Shown here: in pieces, positions 23,633-32,041 of the stretch
How positions within the stretch are numbered: position 1 is the first letter of the stretch
Layout of the letters: each line of letters opens with the position of its first letter
DNA from: an uncultured Siphonobacter sp.
GTDB taxonomy: Bacteria > Bacteroidota > Bacteroidia > Cytophagales > Spirosomataceae
Direction: 5' to 3'
Length of the DNA: 64,000 bases
Assembly (NCBI GenBank): GCA_913775095.1
Contig: CAJYIW010000021.1
Location: forward strand, 1 to 64,000
Notes under the pieces: model-generated
The model's input: only the letters and a program-made list of their open reading frames with translations
Told to the model about the DNA's origin: nothing
Database searches by the model: none
Made by a program: the position numbers and the translations under genes

Positions 23633-23836
23633 ATGAAAAAGCTTCTTCTCACCCTTATGATTGGAGCCATGGTGTTACCCGAATACGCCTCGGCATCTAC
23701 CCTTTCATCCGGCACGACGGTTCAAAAGGAACAGGCCAGTGCCCGCCGACGCAAATCCTATCGCAAGAAAAAAGGATTTATGTGGGGATTGTTCAAAAAG
23801 AAAGACAAAGGTTGCGGCTGCCCCAGCTATAAGTAA
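23633..23836 (+). CDS. Small exported, strongly basic protein with a Cys-containing end
   Basis: The 67-residue product has a signal peptide (MKKLLLTLMIGAMVLPEYASA) and a mature part of about 45 residues rich in Lys and Arg (ARRRKSYRKKKGF, LFKKKDKGCGCPSYK), with CxC near the end. It is predicted to be periplasmic or secreted. Size and charge resemble cationic peptides, but no bacteriocin or antimicrobial family is recognised; a role in cell-envelope or nucleic-acid binding is equally possible. It follows the repeat array and a TATTTTG stretch that is close to but not a full -7 match. Confidence 0.6.
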   Translation: MKKLLLTLMIGAMVLPEYASASTLSSGTTVQKEQASARRRKSYRKKKGFMWGLFKKKDKGCGCPSYK

Positions 23837-24019
23837 AGTTGTTAGGTTTTGAGCTTAGGGTTACGGAGTTTTATACGATTGATGAACTCTTTGCTCTTTC
23901 GGATTTGTAATCCGAAAGTCATCTGTGCAGGATTTATAATCCCAAACAGCAAGAACTTCAGAACGACAGAAAATTTACTTTTCAACTGAAAACAGTAAAC
24001 CAAGAACTGTAAACTTCTA

Positions 24020-24046
24020 AACCCGTTCGTCAAGGACGGGTTTTTT
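24020..24046 (+). terminator. Intrinsic terminator
   Basis: A 7-bp stem (AACCCGT / ACGGGTT) with a 9-base loop and a T run (24041-24046), 185 bp after the small basic protein gene. Confidence 0.7.
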
Positions 24047-24058
24047 CGTAGGCTCTCG

Positions 24059-24066
24059 TACCTTTG
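24059..24066 (+). promoter_or_regulatory. -7 promoter element of the 2Fe-2S oxidoreductase gene
   Basis: TACCTTTG is an exact TAnnTTTG match, 88 bases upstream of the start codon and just after a terminator. No convincing -33 TTTG is seen, because the upstream segment is the terminator's T run. Confidence 0.6.
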
Positions 24067-24153
24067 TAAGCCTTTCTTCGGGAAGGCCTTTGATTCAGTC
24101 TTTTTTCCATACTAATAGCCAGCACCACATCGTCCTGGTTATGATCCGATACA

Positions 24154-25251
24154 ATGAGCAAGTATTTTCATTTAACGGTTAAAGAAGTCGTTCGTGAAAC
24201 GGAAGATACCGTTACCATACATTTCTGGCACCCACCGCATGCCACCATTCCTTACAAGGCCGGTCAGTTTCTGACCTTGATTGTAACCGTCGAAGGCAAG
24301 AAACTTCGACGGGCCTATTCCATGTCCAGTTCGCCCACCAAAGATGCTTCCATTGCCGTGACGGTGAAGCGTCTGCCGAACGGACAGGTTTCCAATTACC
24401 TGAACGACCACGTTAAAGCGGGTGATGTTATTGAGGTGATGGAGCCAATGGGCCATTTCGTTTACGAGCCCAAACCCGCGAAAAGTAAATCACTCTTTTC
24501 GTTTGGTGGCGGTGACAAAGGTCGCCAGCTGGTCTTTTTCGGAGCAGGCAGTGGCGTAACGCCCCTGATGTCGATGCTGAAAACGGCCTTGCCCGCCGAG
24601 CCGCAGGCCAGGATTACCCTATTCTATGGCAGCCGCACCGAAACCAATATTATTTTCCGCGACCAGCTTTCGCAGTTGCAGGAAGAATACGGAAACCGCC
24701 TGGAGGTTTTCCATATTTTAAGTCAGCCCCAGAGCTGGTCTGAACGGACGGGACGGATCAATCAGCAGGCAGCTATTCGTTTACTCGATGAAACGGGTAT
24801 TAAAGCTGCGGCGGCGGAGTATTATTTATGTGGTCCCGACGGGATGATGGAAGAAGTTCAGAACGCGTTGAACATTCTGAAAGTACCCAAAGAACAGATT
24901 CATAAGGAAAGCTTCGCTCCATCCAAAGATACGCACGGAGAAGTGGTAGAAGAAGAGGACGACGACAGCAAACTCAAAGCTCGCGAAGTAACGATTATTT
25001 ACGAAGGAGCCGAATATAAAGTAGAAGTAAAACCTCATCAGACGATTCTGGAGGCAGGTTTGGAGATGGACATTGATCTTCCCTATTCCTGCCAGGCGGG
25101 GATGTGTACGGCCTGCATGGGCCGGTGCCAGTCAGGCAAGGTTATGATGGACGAAGAAGATGGTCTGACGCCCCAGGAAATTGCCTCGGGTTTTGTACTG
25201 ACCTGCGTGGCTCACCCCCTCAGCGATGGCGTCGTGGTAGAAATTGAGTAA
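24154..25251 (+). CDS. NAD(P)H-dependent oxidoreductase with FAD and plant-type 2Fe-2S ferredoxin domains
   Basis: The 365-residue protein has a ferredoxin-NADP reductase-type module: FAD binding at RRAYSMSSSP, NAD(P) binding at FFGAGSGVTPLMSML and YYLCGPDGMM. It ends in a [2Fe-2S] domain with C313-x4-C318-x2-C321 (SCQAGMCTACMG) and a fourth Cys in VLTCVAH. The domain order (FAD, NAD, 2Fe-2S) is that of phenylacetate-CoA epoxidase reductase PaaE and related electron-transfer proteins. No paa genes are nearby, so the electron acceptor is unknown. A charged insert (about residues 273-287, EVVEEEDDDSK) links the domains. Confidence 0.93.
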   Translation: MSKYFHLTVKEVVRETEDTVTIHFWHPPHATIPYKAGQFLTLIVTVEGKKLRRAYSMSSSPTKDASIAVTVKRLPNGQVSNYLNDHVKAGDVIEVMEPMGHFVYEPKPAKSKSLFSFGGGDKGRQLVFFGAGSGVTPLMSMLKTALPAEPQARITLFYGSRTETNIIFRDQLSQLQEEYGNRLEVFHILSQPQSWSERTGRINQQAAIRLLDETGIKAAAAEYYLCGPDGMMEEVQNALNILKVPKEQIHKESFAPSKDTHGEVVEEEDDDSKLKAREVTIIYEGAEYKVEVKPHQTILEAGLEMDIDLPYSCQAGMCTACMGRCQSGKVMMDEEDGLTPQEIASGFVLTCVAHPLSDGVVVEIE

Positions 25252-25256
25252 AACAA

Positions 25257-25288
25257 AAAAGAGCAAAGTCAACTGGCTTTGCTCTTTT
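25257..25288 (+). terminator. Terminator after the 2Fe-2S oxidoreductase gene
   Basis: A perfect 12-bp stem (AAAAGAGCAAAG / CTTTGCTCTTTT) with an 8-base loop, starting six bases after the stop codon. It also faces the convergent GLPGLI gene ending at 25314. Confidence 0.92.
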
Positions 25289-25313
25289 ATACCCCTTAAC
25301 TGAATTTACTGTC

Positions 25314-26069
25314 TTAATTCCAGAGATTAATGCCCCAGTAAGGATTTCGCCGGCCTTCAATGCTGTCCTTAATGTGTTCCTTTATAATACGGTCATGATC
25401 GGCCATTTTAATCTTCCTGCCTTTCAGCTTCGGTAAAGCCAGCTCTTTGGCGTCTACTTTTTTCATCTCGACTTTGGTAGCGGTTACGACAGAAACGCCA
25501 TCGTTATAATCCAGTTCAAGAATCACTCCGGGTAAGCCATACATTCGCTCCGGTCCCGTCGAAACGGGAATATCATCGGCAAACCAGGCAATAATTTTCT
25601 GGTTATTTACAGGATCTTCCGTTTCTGCCTTCATACAAATGTGGCCCGCAATATCTTTGAGCTGATTGAGCACTTTCCACTTGGGCGTTTTCAGGGAATC
25701 CTGAATGATGTAGGTTTTACCCGCAAACTCCTGCAATTCCGTTAGGGTTCCTTTCTCAAAATCCCGTTGGATCACGTATTCTGACTGCCGCCAGGACCAG
25801 CGGCCATCATCCGTTTCGCCCTGTTCTCCGATGTACGTGTAAAGGCTTTGATCGGGCGTAAAGGTCAGCTTCATTTTCTGCTTGTCGCCCTCTTCATTGC
25901 CCCACATCATCTTTGCCCGGTCTTTTTCTTCCTGACTCAGATACGGAAGTTTAGCAACCATTTTCGTGTAACTTGTATTTCGCTCATAGGTTACGGTCCC
26001 TTCCAGGTCCTGAGCCTGGGCACCCATGGTGAGCAGCCAGCCCAACCATACGAATAGTCTCTTTTTCAT
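25314..26069 (-). CDS. GLPGLI family secreted protein
   Basis: From the ATG of MKKRLFVWLGWLLTMGAQAQ the protein has 251 residues and a signal peptide ending GAQAQ. The mature part begins with the GTVTYERNTSY strand and contains YGLPGVILELDYNDG, the motif that names the family (GLPGLI). These are periplasmic proteins of unknown activity encoded beside outer-membrane barrel proteins in Bacteroidota. The ATG at 26087 (MNQNLL) is an alternative start. It is 30 bp downstream of the barrel gene, within one transcription unit. Confidence 0.9.
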   Translation of the reverse strand: MKKRLFVWLGWLLTMGAQAQDLEGTVTYERNTSYTKMVAKLPYLSQEEKDRAKMMWGNEEGDKQKMKLTFTPDQSLYTYIGEQGETDDGRWSWRQSEYVIQRDFEKGTLTELQEFAGKTYIIQDSLKTPKWKVLNQLKDIAGHICMKAETEDPVNNQKIIAWFADDIPVSTGPERMYGLPGVILELDYNDGVSVVTATKVEMKKVDAKELALPKLKGRKIKMADHDRIIKEHIKDSIEGRRNPYWGINLWN

Positions 26070-26098
26070 CAACAGATTTTGGTTCATGTGCACTGGAA

Positions 26099-28927
26099 TT
26101 AGAATCCACCATTGCGACGCATATTCGCTTTCACGCCCCGCATGTTATACGTATAACTTAGCATGAAGTAACGGGTAATGGTTTCCACCCGCGTCTGCGT
26201 AAAATAGTTACCCGAAGCTCCCTGGGTAATGCCCAGGTTCCGGCGGAACAAATCATAGGCCGACAAACGCACTTCGGATTTTTTGGCTTTGCCCAGTAGT
26301 TTATACACCGCCAGGTTCAGAATCGGAATGTTCTGATCCAGACCAAAGCGATCATTCTTATAAATCCGGTAATCAAACGTAGCATTAAAATAAGACTCCC
26401 AGGGCAGTTTTACGTTCATCTGGCCACTGTAACTCTGGTTCCAGATGTTCTGATTTTGAGTCGTATTGATCGAATAATTTACATCGCTGTAACTCCAGTT
26501 GGCATTTCCGTAGAAAGTAAACTTCTCGCTCGGTGTTAACTCCAGATTGGTGCCCCAGTTGTAGCTATTGTTATTCGTCCGGTTTTCAATATCGTTAATC
26601 AAGGTGTACCCGCGGCTGAAATTAACATTGGTACTAAAGCTGATATTGGCCTTATTTTTCTTGAGGGGAAAACCCACGTTCAGATACGTGCCAAAGTTCT
26701 GTCCACCCGAGAGGTTAGCGGGTCGGGTTCGCGTGACCAGCAGCGAATCAATCGTCTGGTTGTAGACGACCTGGTTCACGGCGTAATTGTAGTTAATACC
26801 TCCAAAAAACCGCGTAAACGAAGAAGGATTGAAGTATTGAAGCCCCGCATACGCCCGGTGGTTCACTGTTGGTTTCAGATTAGGGTTACCCTGCGTGATG
26901 TAGAGCGGATTGGAATAATCAATGATGGGTTGTAAGTCCCGAATGGAAGGCTGCTGTACGTCACCCGCGTATTCAGCGTACACATAACGATTGTTTTTCA
27001 AGTCCATATTGAAACTTACCCCCGGCACAACAATGGTATAACTCCGATTTACTTCCATCACATTCGGAGAGTTCTGATCGGACGAGAATTTACCGGAGAT
27101 GTTCATGTTAATGGCCGCGAATCCCACACCGATGTTGGTGCCTTTGTAGTTATAGCGAAATCCTGAGCCCAGCCGGTGGTGCAGAATCTGGTTGGTGTAA
27201 TAACGACTTAACGAATCATTCCGCACGTTGCCTTCCAGCTGGTTAAAGACATCGCGATCAACCTTATCATTACGAATACCAAAGTTGTAAAAGTTCTCCC
27301 AAGACACCCGCTTACTGATCGGCTGTACGTACGATAAACTGCTGCGAATCTGATTCTGACGGTTGCGATTGGCATTCAGTAAACTCAGTTGCCGGGAAAA
27401 TAGCGGTGCACCGGTAGTAGGATCATAAAACTGGTTGAGAGAACGCTGTTCGGCGTCTGAATCTCCATTATTCAGGATGTACGTTACACTGGCGGCAAAG
27501 CTTTTGCCTTTGGTTTTAAACTTATGACGATACAGAGCCGATCCCGAAAAATTCAAAGTTTGGGCAGAACTTCCATTATCCTGCGTAGTACGGTTGGTTA
27601 ACTGCGTAGCCGACCGGCGGTTTTCCTGGGATAAATCCTGACCATAGGATGAATTATTAATCGTTCCATTGGCCAGAACAATCAGCGTGTTGAGCGAATC
27701 CAGGTTGTCTTCGTAACGCAGCTGAACTTTGTGGTTATCATTCTGGCTGTGTTCATTGGAACGGCTGTCCGTTTCAAAGGCATTGTCGGCCAGAATGCTC
27801 TGTCGATTAATAAGCTGGTTAGTCCAGTTACGACGCTGATTGTAAAAATAGTTCGACGAGAATTTCCGCTTCTTGGTTTCGAAATTATAGTTTACGCCAC
27901 CCGAATACGTATTGTTAAAGCCACGATCACTCCCTCCGCCTCCGTTCATAATAATGATATTGCCTCCCTGTATGATCACGCCATCACTGCCGCCATCGCC
28001 ACTGCTAATACCACCCCCAAAGCCGAAATCAGTCTCATCCCAGCGGTAGGAGGAACTTCCGTAAAAATCCTGGCGATCATCCCAGGCCATTGTCGACTGG
28101 TTAATATTATTTCCAACCCCTACGACGGCAAACTGGCGTTTGTCATCAAATTTGTTGTAGTTCCCCCGCACGTCCACACGTTCGTCCGTTCCTATACCCG
28201 CTTTGATTTTTCCGAATCCCCCTTTTTTAAATTCTTCCTTTAAGGCCAGATTTACTGTTTTTTCCTTCTTGCCATCGTCAATACCCGTGGCTTTGGCCTG
28301 CTCGGTTTTGCTGGTATAGACCTGCACTTTGTCAATGGCCTCGGCGTTCAGGTTCTTCGTTGCCGCTTTCGGATCCCCACCGAAGAAATTTTTACCATCG
28401 ACCGTTATGCGTTTCACTTCCTGCCCCTGAGCCCGGATGCTTCCATCCTGCTCAACCTGAAAACCGGGCAATCGACGTAACAAATCCTCCACGGTTGATC
28501 CCGGCGGCACTTTAAAAGAGCTGGCGTTATACTCAATGGTATCCCCCCGAATGTTCAGCGGAGCTTTCGCCGTTTTCACGACCACTTCGAAAAGTTCTTT
28601 GGAAATGGGTTTCATTTTCAAATCGCCTAAGTCGGTCAGAGCTCCTTCGGCGGGCATTACCTCCATCTGAAAGGGCAGGTAACCCGTGTAGGACATCTTC
28701 AGCAGGTAGGTACCACGCCGGGCATTTTTCAGTTCAAAGCGACCGTTTTCATCCGCCCGGGCATAACTCACCAGGGCTGAATCTTTGGGCGTTAATAACA
28801 TGACGGTGGTAAAAGGCAGGGCGGTGCTGGTGGTGTCTACGGCTCTCCCCTTGATGGATAATCGGGTTTGAGCTTCGACCACGCAGGCACAAAGAATCAG
28901 GCAGGCACTCAGTAAAAGGTGTCGCAT
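26099..28927 (-). CDS. TonB-dependent-receptor-like outer-membrane protein with carboxypeptidase-regulatory domain
   Basis: The 942-residue protein starts at the ATG of MRHLLLSACLILCACVVEAQ, a signal peptide. An N-terminal CarboxypepD_reg-like domain (SIKGRAVDTTSTALPFTTVMLL) is followed by a plug-like segment (SSFKVPPGSTVEDLLRRLPG, RITVDGKNFFGGDPKAATKNL) and a large beta-barrel of about 700 residues ending in LSYTYNMRGVKANMRRNGGF. It resembles the outer-membrane beta-barrel family usually paired with GLPGLI proteins; a TonB box is not seen. Substrate unknown. The glycine-rich stretch (GFGGGISSGDGGSDG) is an extracellular-loop-like region. Confidence 0.9.
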   Translation of the reverse strand: MRHLLLSACLILCACVVEAQTRLSIKGRAVDTTSTALPFTTVMLLTPKDSALVSYARADENGRFELKNARRGTYLLKMSYTGYLPFQMEVMPAEGALTDLGDLKMKPISKELFEVVVKTAKAPLNIRGDTIEYNASSFKVPPGSTVEDLLRRLPGFQVEQDGSIRAQGQEVKRITVDGKNFFGGDPKAATKNLNAEAIDKVQVYTSKTEQAKATGIDDGKKEKTVNLALKEEFKKGGFGKIKAGIGTDERVDVRGNYNKFDDKRQFAVVGVGNNINQSTMAWDDRQDFYGSSSYRWDETDFGFGGGISSGDGGSDGVIIQGGNIIIMNGGGGSDRGFNNTYSGGVNYNFETKKRKFSSNYFYNQRRNWTNQLINRQSILADNAFETDSRSNEHSQNDNHKVQLRYEDNLDSLNTLIVLANGTINNSSYGQDLSQENRRSATQLTNRTTQDNGSSAQTLNFSGSALYRHKFKTKGKSFAASVTYILNNGDSDAEQRSLNQFYDPTTGAPLFSRQLSLLNANRNRQNQIRSSLSYVQPISKRVSWENFYNFGIRNDKVDRDVFNQLEGNVRNDSLSRYYTNQILHHRLGSGFRYNYKGTNIGVGFAAINMNISGKFSSDQNSPNVMEVNRSYTIVVPGVSFNMDLKNNRYVYAEYAGDVQQPSIRDLQPIIDYSNPLYITQGNPNLKPTVNHRAYAGLQYFNPSSFTRFFGGINYNYAVNQVVYNQTIDSLLVTRTRPANLSGGQNFGTYLNVGFPLKKNKANISFSTNVNFSRGYTLINDIENRTNNNSYNWGTNLELTPSEKFTFYGNANWSYSDVNYSINTTQNQNIWNQSYSGQMNVKLPWESYFNATFDYRIYKNDRFGLDQNIPILNLAVYKLLGKAKKSEVRLSAYDLFRRNLGITQGASGNYFTQTRVETITRYFMLSYTYNMRGVKANMRRNGGF

Positions 28928-29247
28928 GCAGTAAGTAAGATAGGTTAAGAAGGACAGCGTACTCGTCAATTGAAAACGAATATATTAGTTTTGAAACTAA
29001 AAAATTCGTTAAAATGTGTTAATAATTTTATAGCATTGCATCAGGTACCTGTTAAAGATGGGCTAAAAGTCCTTTACGTTGCATAGAATGGAAAGAAAAT
29101 TTTATCTTATTATCCAGGGTTAATCCTCGTTTAATAAGCGGGAAGGATGAATCAATAGAAAGAAGAGGTGAAAATTTTTTGAATTTCTATTTTCCCGGCA
29201 GAATGATTTTTCGTAGATATTCCCGTCAACCATTCTTTATTCACTTT
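28928..29247. other. Divergent intergenic region
   Basis: This 320-bp A+T-rich gap separates the barrel gene (minus) and the porin-like gene (plus). One exact -7-type match, TAGTTTTG, occurs at 28986-28993 on the plus strand, 255 bases before the next start. A frame extending the next gene to 29179 lacks a signal sequence. No other feature is seen. Confidence 0.5.
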
Positions 29248-29820
29248 ATGAAGATCTTCACCAGAGTAGTAGCTTTCGTATTTATTTTAATGAGTGTTCA
29301 AAACGTACAGGCCCAATTACAGGTAGGCCTACACGGTGCCTACGGTATTCCGACACCTAAGGAAGAAGGAGTAAAAAACAGCTTTGGTGGTGGAATACAG
29401 GCTCGTTATTTCATTTCTCCTAATCTGGCGGCGGGTCTGGAAGCCAGTTTATTAAGCTCTAAATATTCCGAGGATTACGGGTGGCTGGGTAAGTATACCG
29501 TTAAGGTAAGGTCTATCCCCATTACTCCGAAAGTCGAATACTTCTTTCTGGATGGTCCTATCCGTCCTTACGCAGGACTCAAAGCGGGGTTATACCTGGC
29601 CAATGTTTCGGTCGAGGGAAAATCTGAATCAGAATCTTCTTTTGGTTTTGCTCCCAAAGTAGGCGTTCAGTATAAATTACCCCAGAATCTGGCCGTTTTT
29701 CTGGAAGGAGATTACAATCTTATACTCAGTAAAAAAGCGGCTCGTGACTTAGGAGCGGATACGTTCGGTTCTAAATTCGTTCAGCTAAATCTGGGCCTTG
29801 CTTATACCTTAGATTTATAA
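29248..29820 (+). CDS. Outer-membrane beta-barrel (porin-like) protein
   Basis: The 190-residue product starts at the ATG of MKIFTRVVAFVFILMSVQNVQAQ, a clear signal peptide, followed by LQVGLHGAYGIPTP and alternating strands (FGGGIQARYFISPNLAAGLEASL, IRPYAGLKAGLYLANV, FAPKVGVQYKLPQNLAVFLEGDY) ending in LNLGLAYTLDL. This is the OMP_b-brl / OmpW-like architecture with about eight strands. It ends 22 bases before a terminator shared with recQ. Function, such as pore or surface structure, is not known. Confidence 0.82.
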   Translation: MKIFTRVVAFVFILMSVQNVQAQLQVGLHGAYGIPTPKEEGVKNSFGGGIQARYFISPNLAAGLEASLLSSKYSEDYGWLGKYTVKVRSIPITPKVEYFFLDGPIRPYAGLKAGLYLANVSVEGKSESESSFGFAPKVGVQYKLPQNLAVFLEGDYNLILSKKAARDLGADTFGSKFVQLNLGLAYTLDL

Positions 29821-29842
29821 AATCTGTCTATTCCATATTCAT

Positions 29843-29878
29843 AAAAAGCGGGATCGTTTACTGACGATCCCGCTTTTT
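29843..29878. terminator. Bidirectional terminator between the porin-like gene and recQ
   Basis: A perfect 15-bp stem (AAAAAGCGGGATCGT / ACGATCCCGCTTTTT) with a 6-base loop. Its end overlaps the stop codon of recQ on the minus strand. Confidence 0.94.
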
Positions 29879-31782
29879 TACTTTAAATATAAATTCCCTA
29901 ATGCATCGTAGCCAATTAACTCATCATTTACCAATTCCCTTACCATTAACAGAAATCCATTTTCATTTTTTGGAGCAAAATGGCTGACTAATTGTTGGAT
30001 CGTAATGGCTCCGCCGGATAAATACTCAAGAATTTTCTGCTTTTCCGGCGAAACCCCTGATACGGATTGCCGGGCTTTTTTTCGGGCTAAACACTGATCG
30101 CAAATGCCGCACTCGTATTCCGTTTTCTCATCGAAATATTCCAGCAAAAACTGGGTTCGACAGCGGTTGGTGTGATAGGCGTAATTAATGACGGCATGCA
30201 CTTTGTCCAGATCCCGGTCTTTTCGGGCCGCAATGTCTTTTTTGGAAAGCGGTAAAGCCGCCGCGTCGTAACGAGCCGTCAGAAACGTGAGTTGAGGTTT
30301 TGTTTTCTGGGGATCGTATTCAATAATATTCATTTCCTCCAGCCGGTAGAGCAGGTTTCGTACTTCAGCTTCCGTGACCAGAAATACTTTGGCAAGGGCC
30401 GTTTCTGAAATGATCACGTAATCCGTGAAAATACCGCCGCCGTACATCCGAAGCAGCAGTTTGGTAAAAGCATCGAAACGCTCGTTGCGAACCTGAAAAT
30501 CGTACAGCTCCCGACTGTTGATCAGAAAATGCAGGCGTGAAGGATTATTGTAGGACTCGCTCATCTGAATGAACCCTTCGCTTTCCAGCAGTTTAAGGGC
30601 GTAATAGGTATCCGTCGTGGCCAGCCCGAACGTGGACTGAAAATCGGTCAGGTCGAAGTCGTAGCTACTTCCCTCGCCCACGCCAATAGCCAGCCGGAAG
30701 TAATTAGCCAGGCACTGATACACCCGCCGGACAAAATCCAGATCGGGATACTGCTGCTCTACCTGCCTGATTAACTCCTTTCCATCCGCCGGAGCCACCA
30801 GAGCTACCGCGTAGGCTTTCTCCTGATCACGACCGGCCCGGCCCGCTTCCTGAAAATAGGCCTCCAGCGTATCGGGTAAATCTACGTGAATCACCGTGCG
30901 AACGTCGGGCTTGTCAATGCCCATGCCGAACGCATTGGTTGCTACCATGACTCGCACCCTTCCTTTTACCCAGGCATCCTGCCGGGTGTGGCGGTCGGAC
31001 GAGTTCAGGCCCGCGTGGTAAAATGTTGCTGAAATACCTTCCCGCATTAATTCCTGGGCAATCAGCTGCGTACGACGGCGACTTCGCACGTAAATGACCG
31101 AACTGCCGGGAACATTATGAAGAATTTTCTTCATCCGAACCTCCTTATCTTCCGTCATAATGACCGAATACGATAAATTAGGGCGGGCAAAGCTCTGCTG
31201 GAAAATCTGCTCGTTTTTTAAGGCCAGTTTCTGAACGATATCCGCTTTCACTTCCCGGGTTGCCGTAGCAGTCAGGGCCATCAGCGGTACCTTGGGAAAC
31301 ATCTCGCGAAACTCCGCGATTTGCAGATAAGGCGGACGGAAATCATACCCCCAGGCCGATACACAGTGAGCTTCATCGACGGCAATGAGGTTGATTTTCA
31401 TCATTTTAGCCCGTACCCGAAATAATTCCGTACGCAGACGTTCGGGCGAGACGTAAAGAAATTTAACATCGCTGTAAATGCAGGCATCCAGCGTGTGATC
31501 AATCTGCCGGTAACTCATGCCCGAAAACACGGCCTGAGCATTAATGCCCCGCTTGCGAAGATTCTCGACCTGATCCTTCATCAGAGCAATCAGGGGAGAA
31601 ATCACCAGACACAAGCCTTCCTGAGCCAGAGCAGGTACCTGAAAGCAAAGGGATTTACCGCCACCCGTGGGCATCAGGGCCAGCACATCATGGCCCGTCA
31701 GCACGGACGTTACAATCTCTCGCTGCAGAGGCCGGAATTCATCGTATCCCCAAACCTGTTTTAATATCTCATCAATCGTCAT
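29878..31782 (-). CDS. recQ: RecQ family ATP-dependent DNA helicase
   Basis: The 634-residue superfamily 2 helicase unwinds DNA 3'-to-5' in repair and recombination. It has Walker A MPTGGGKSL (residues 38-46 from the ATG), DEAH (136-139) followed by CVSAWGYDFRP, TATATREV, and the C-terminal motifs GRAGRDQEKA. The RQC zinc-binding region has CRTQFLLEYF followed by CGICDQC. The C-terminal part is a short winged helix; no HRDC domain is obvious, so the C terminus is shorter than in E. coli RecQ. The start is the ATG giving MTIDEILKQVW, four codons after a TTG. Confidence 0.95.
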   Translation of the reverse strand: MTIDEILKQVWGYDEFRPLQREIVTSVLTGHDVLALMPTGGGKSLCFQVPALAQEGLCLVISPLIALMKDQVENLRKRGINAQAVFSGMSYRQIDHTLDACIYSDVKFLYVSPERLRTELFRVRAKMMKINLIAVDEAHCVSAWGYDFRPPYLQIAEFREMFPKVPLMALTATATREVKADIVQKLALKNEQIFQQSFARPNLSYSVIMTEDKEVRMKKILHNVPGSSVIYVRSRRRTQLIAQELMREGISATFYHAGLNSSDRHTRQDAWVKGRVRVMVATNAFGMGIDKPDVRTVIHVDLPDTLEAYFQEAGRAGRDQEKAYAVALVAPADGKELIRQVEQQYPDLDFVRRVYQCLANYFRLAIGVGEGSSYDFDLTDFQSTFGLATTDTYYALKLLESEGFIQMSESYNNPSRLHFLINSRELYDFQVRNERFDAFTKLLLRMYGGGIFTDYVIISETALAKVFLVTEAEVRNLLYRLEEMNIIEYDPQKTKPQLTFLTARYDAAALPLSKKDIAARKDRDLDKVHAVINYAYHTNRCRTQFLLEYFDEKTEYECGICDQCLARKKARQSVSGVSPEKQKILEYLSGGAITIQQLVSHFAPKNENGFLLMVRELVNDELIGYDALGNLYLK

Positions 31783-31829
31783 ACGCGGGGTCAAATCTAC
31801 GCGGGCTGCGTTTCAATCCATATTTCGCT

Positions 31830-31837
31830 CAAAAATA
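31830..31837 (-). promoter_or_regulatory. -7 promoter element of recQ
   Basis: CAAAAATA on the plus strand is TATTTTTG on the minus strand, an exact TAnnTTTG match, about 48 bases upstream of the recQ start. The -33 element is not clear. Confidence 0.5.
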
Positions 31838-32041
31838 ACAAAAGCAATAGTTGGGTTTCACGAAGCACTCATCTAATTGCTATACATTCAATTTTCCGGA
31901 ATCAACCCCTTTGCCTTTCGTTTTACACTGGCAAAGGGCAGGACCGTTCAGACCAGCCAACCTTCGCCAGACTTTATTTCCGCAAAGACCATCTATTGCC
32001 TGTCTGATTTTGTATTTTTACTTGATTACGATCCCGACGCT

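Larger units (their letters stand above)
23837..24153. other. Intergenic region with small hairpins
   Basis: This 317-bp gap holds no gene. It contains a perfect 10-bp hairpin CTTTCGGATT/AATCCGAAAG at 23896-23918, a related GGATT/AATCC hairpin at 23930-23942, the terminator at 24020-24046 and the promoter of the next gene at 24059. Confidence 0.7.
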
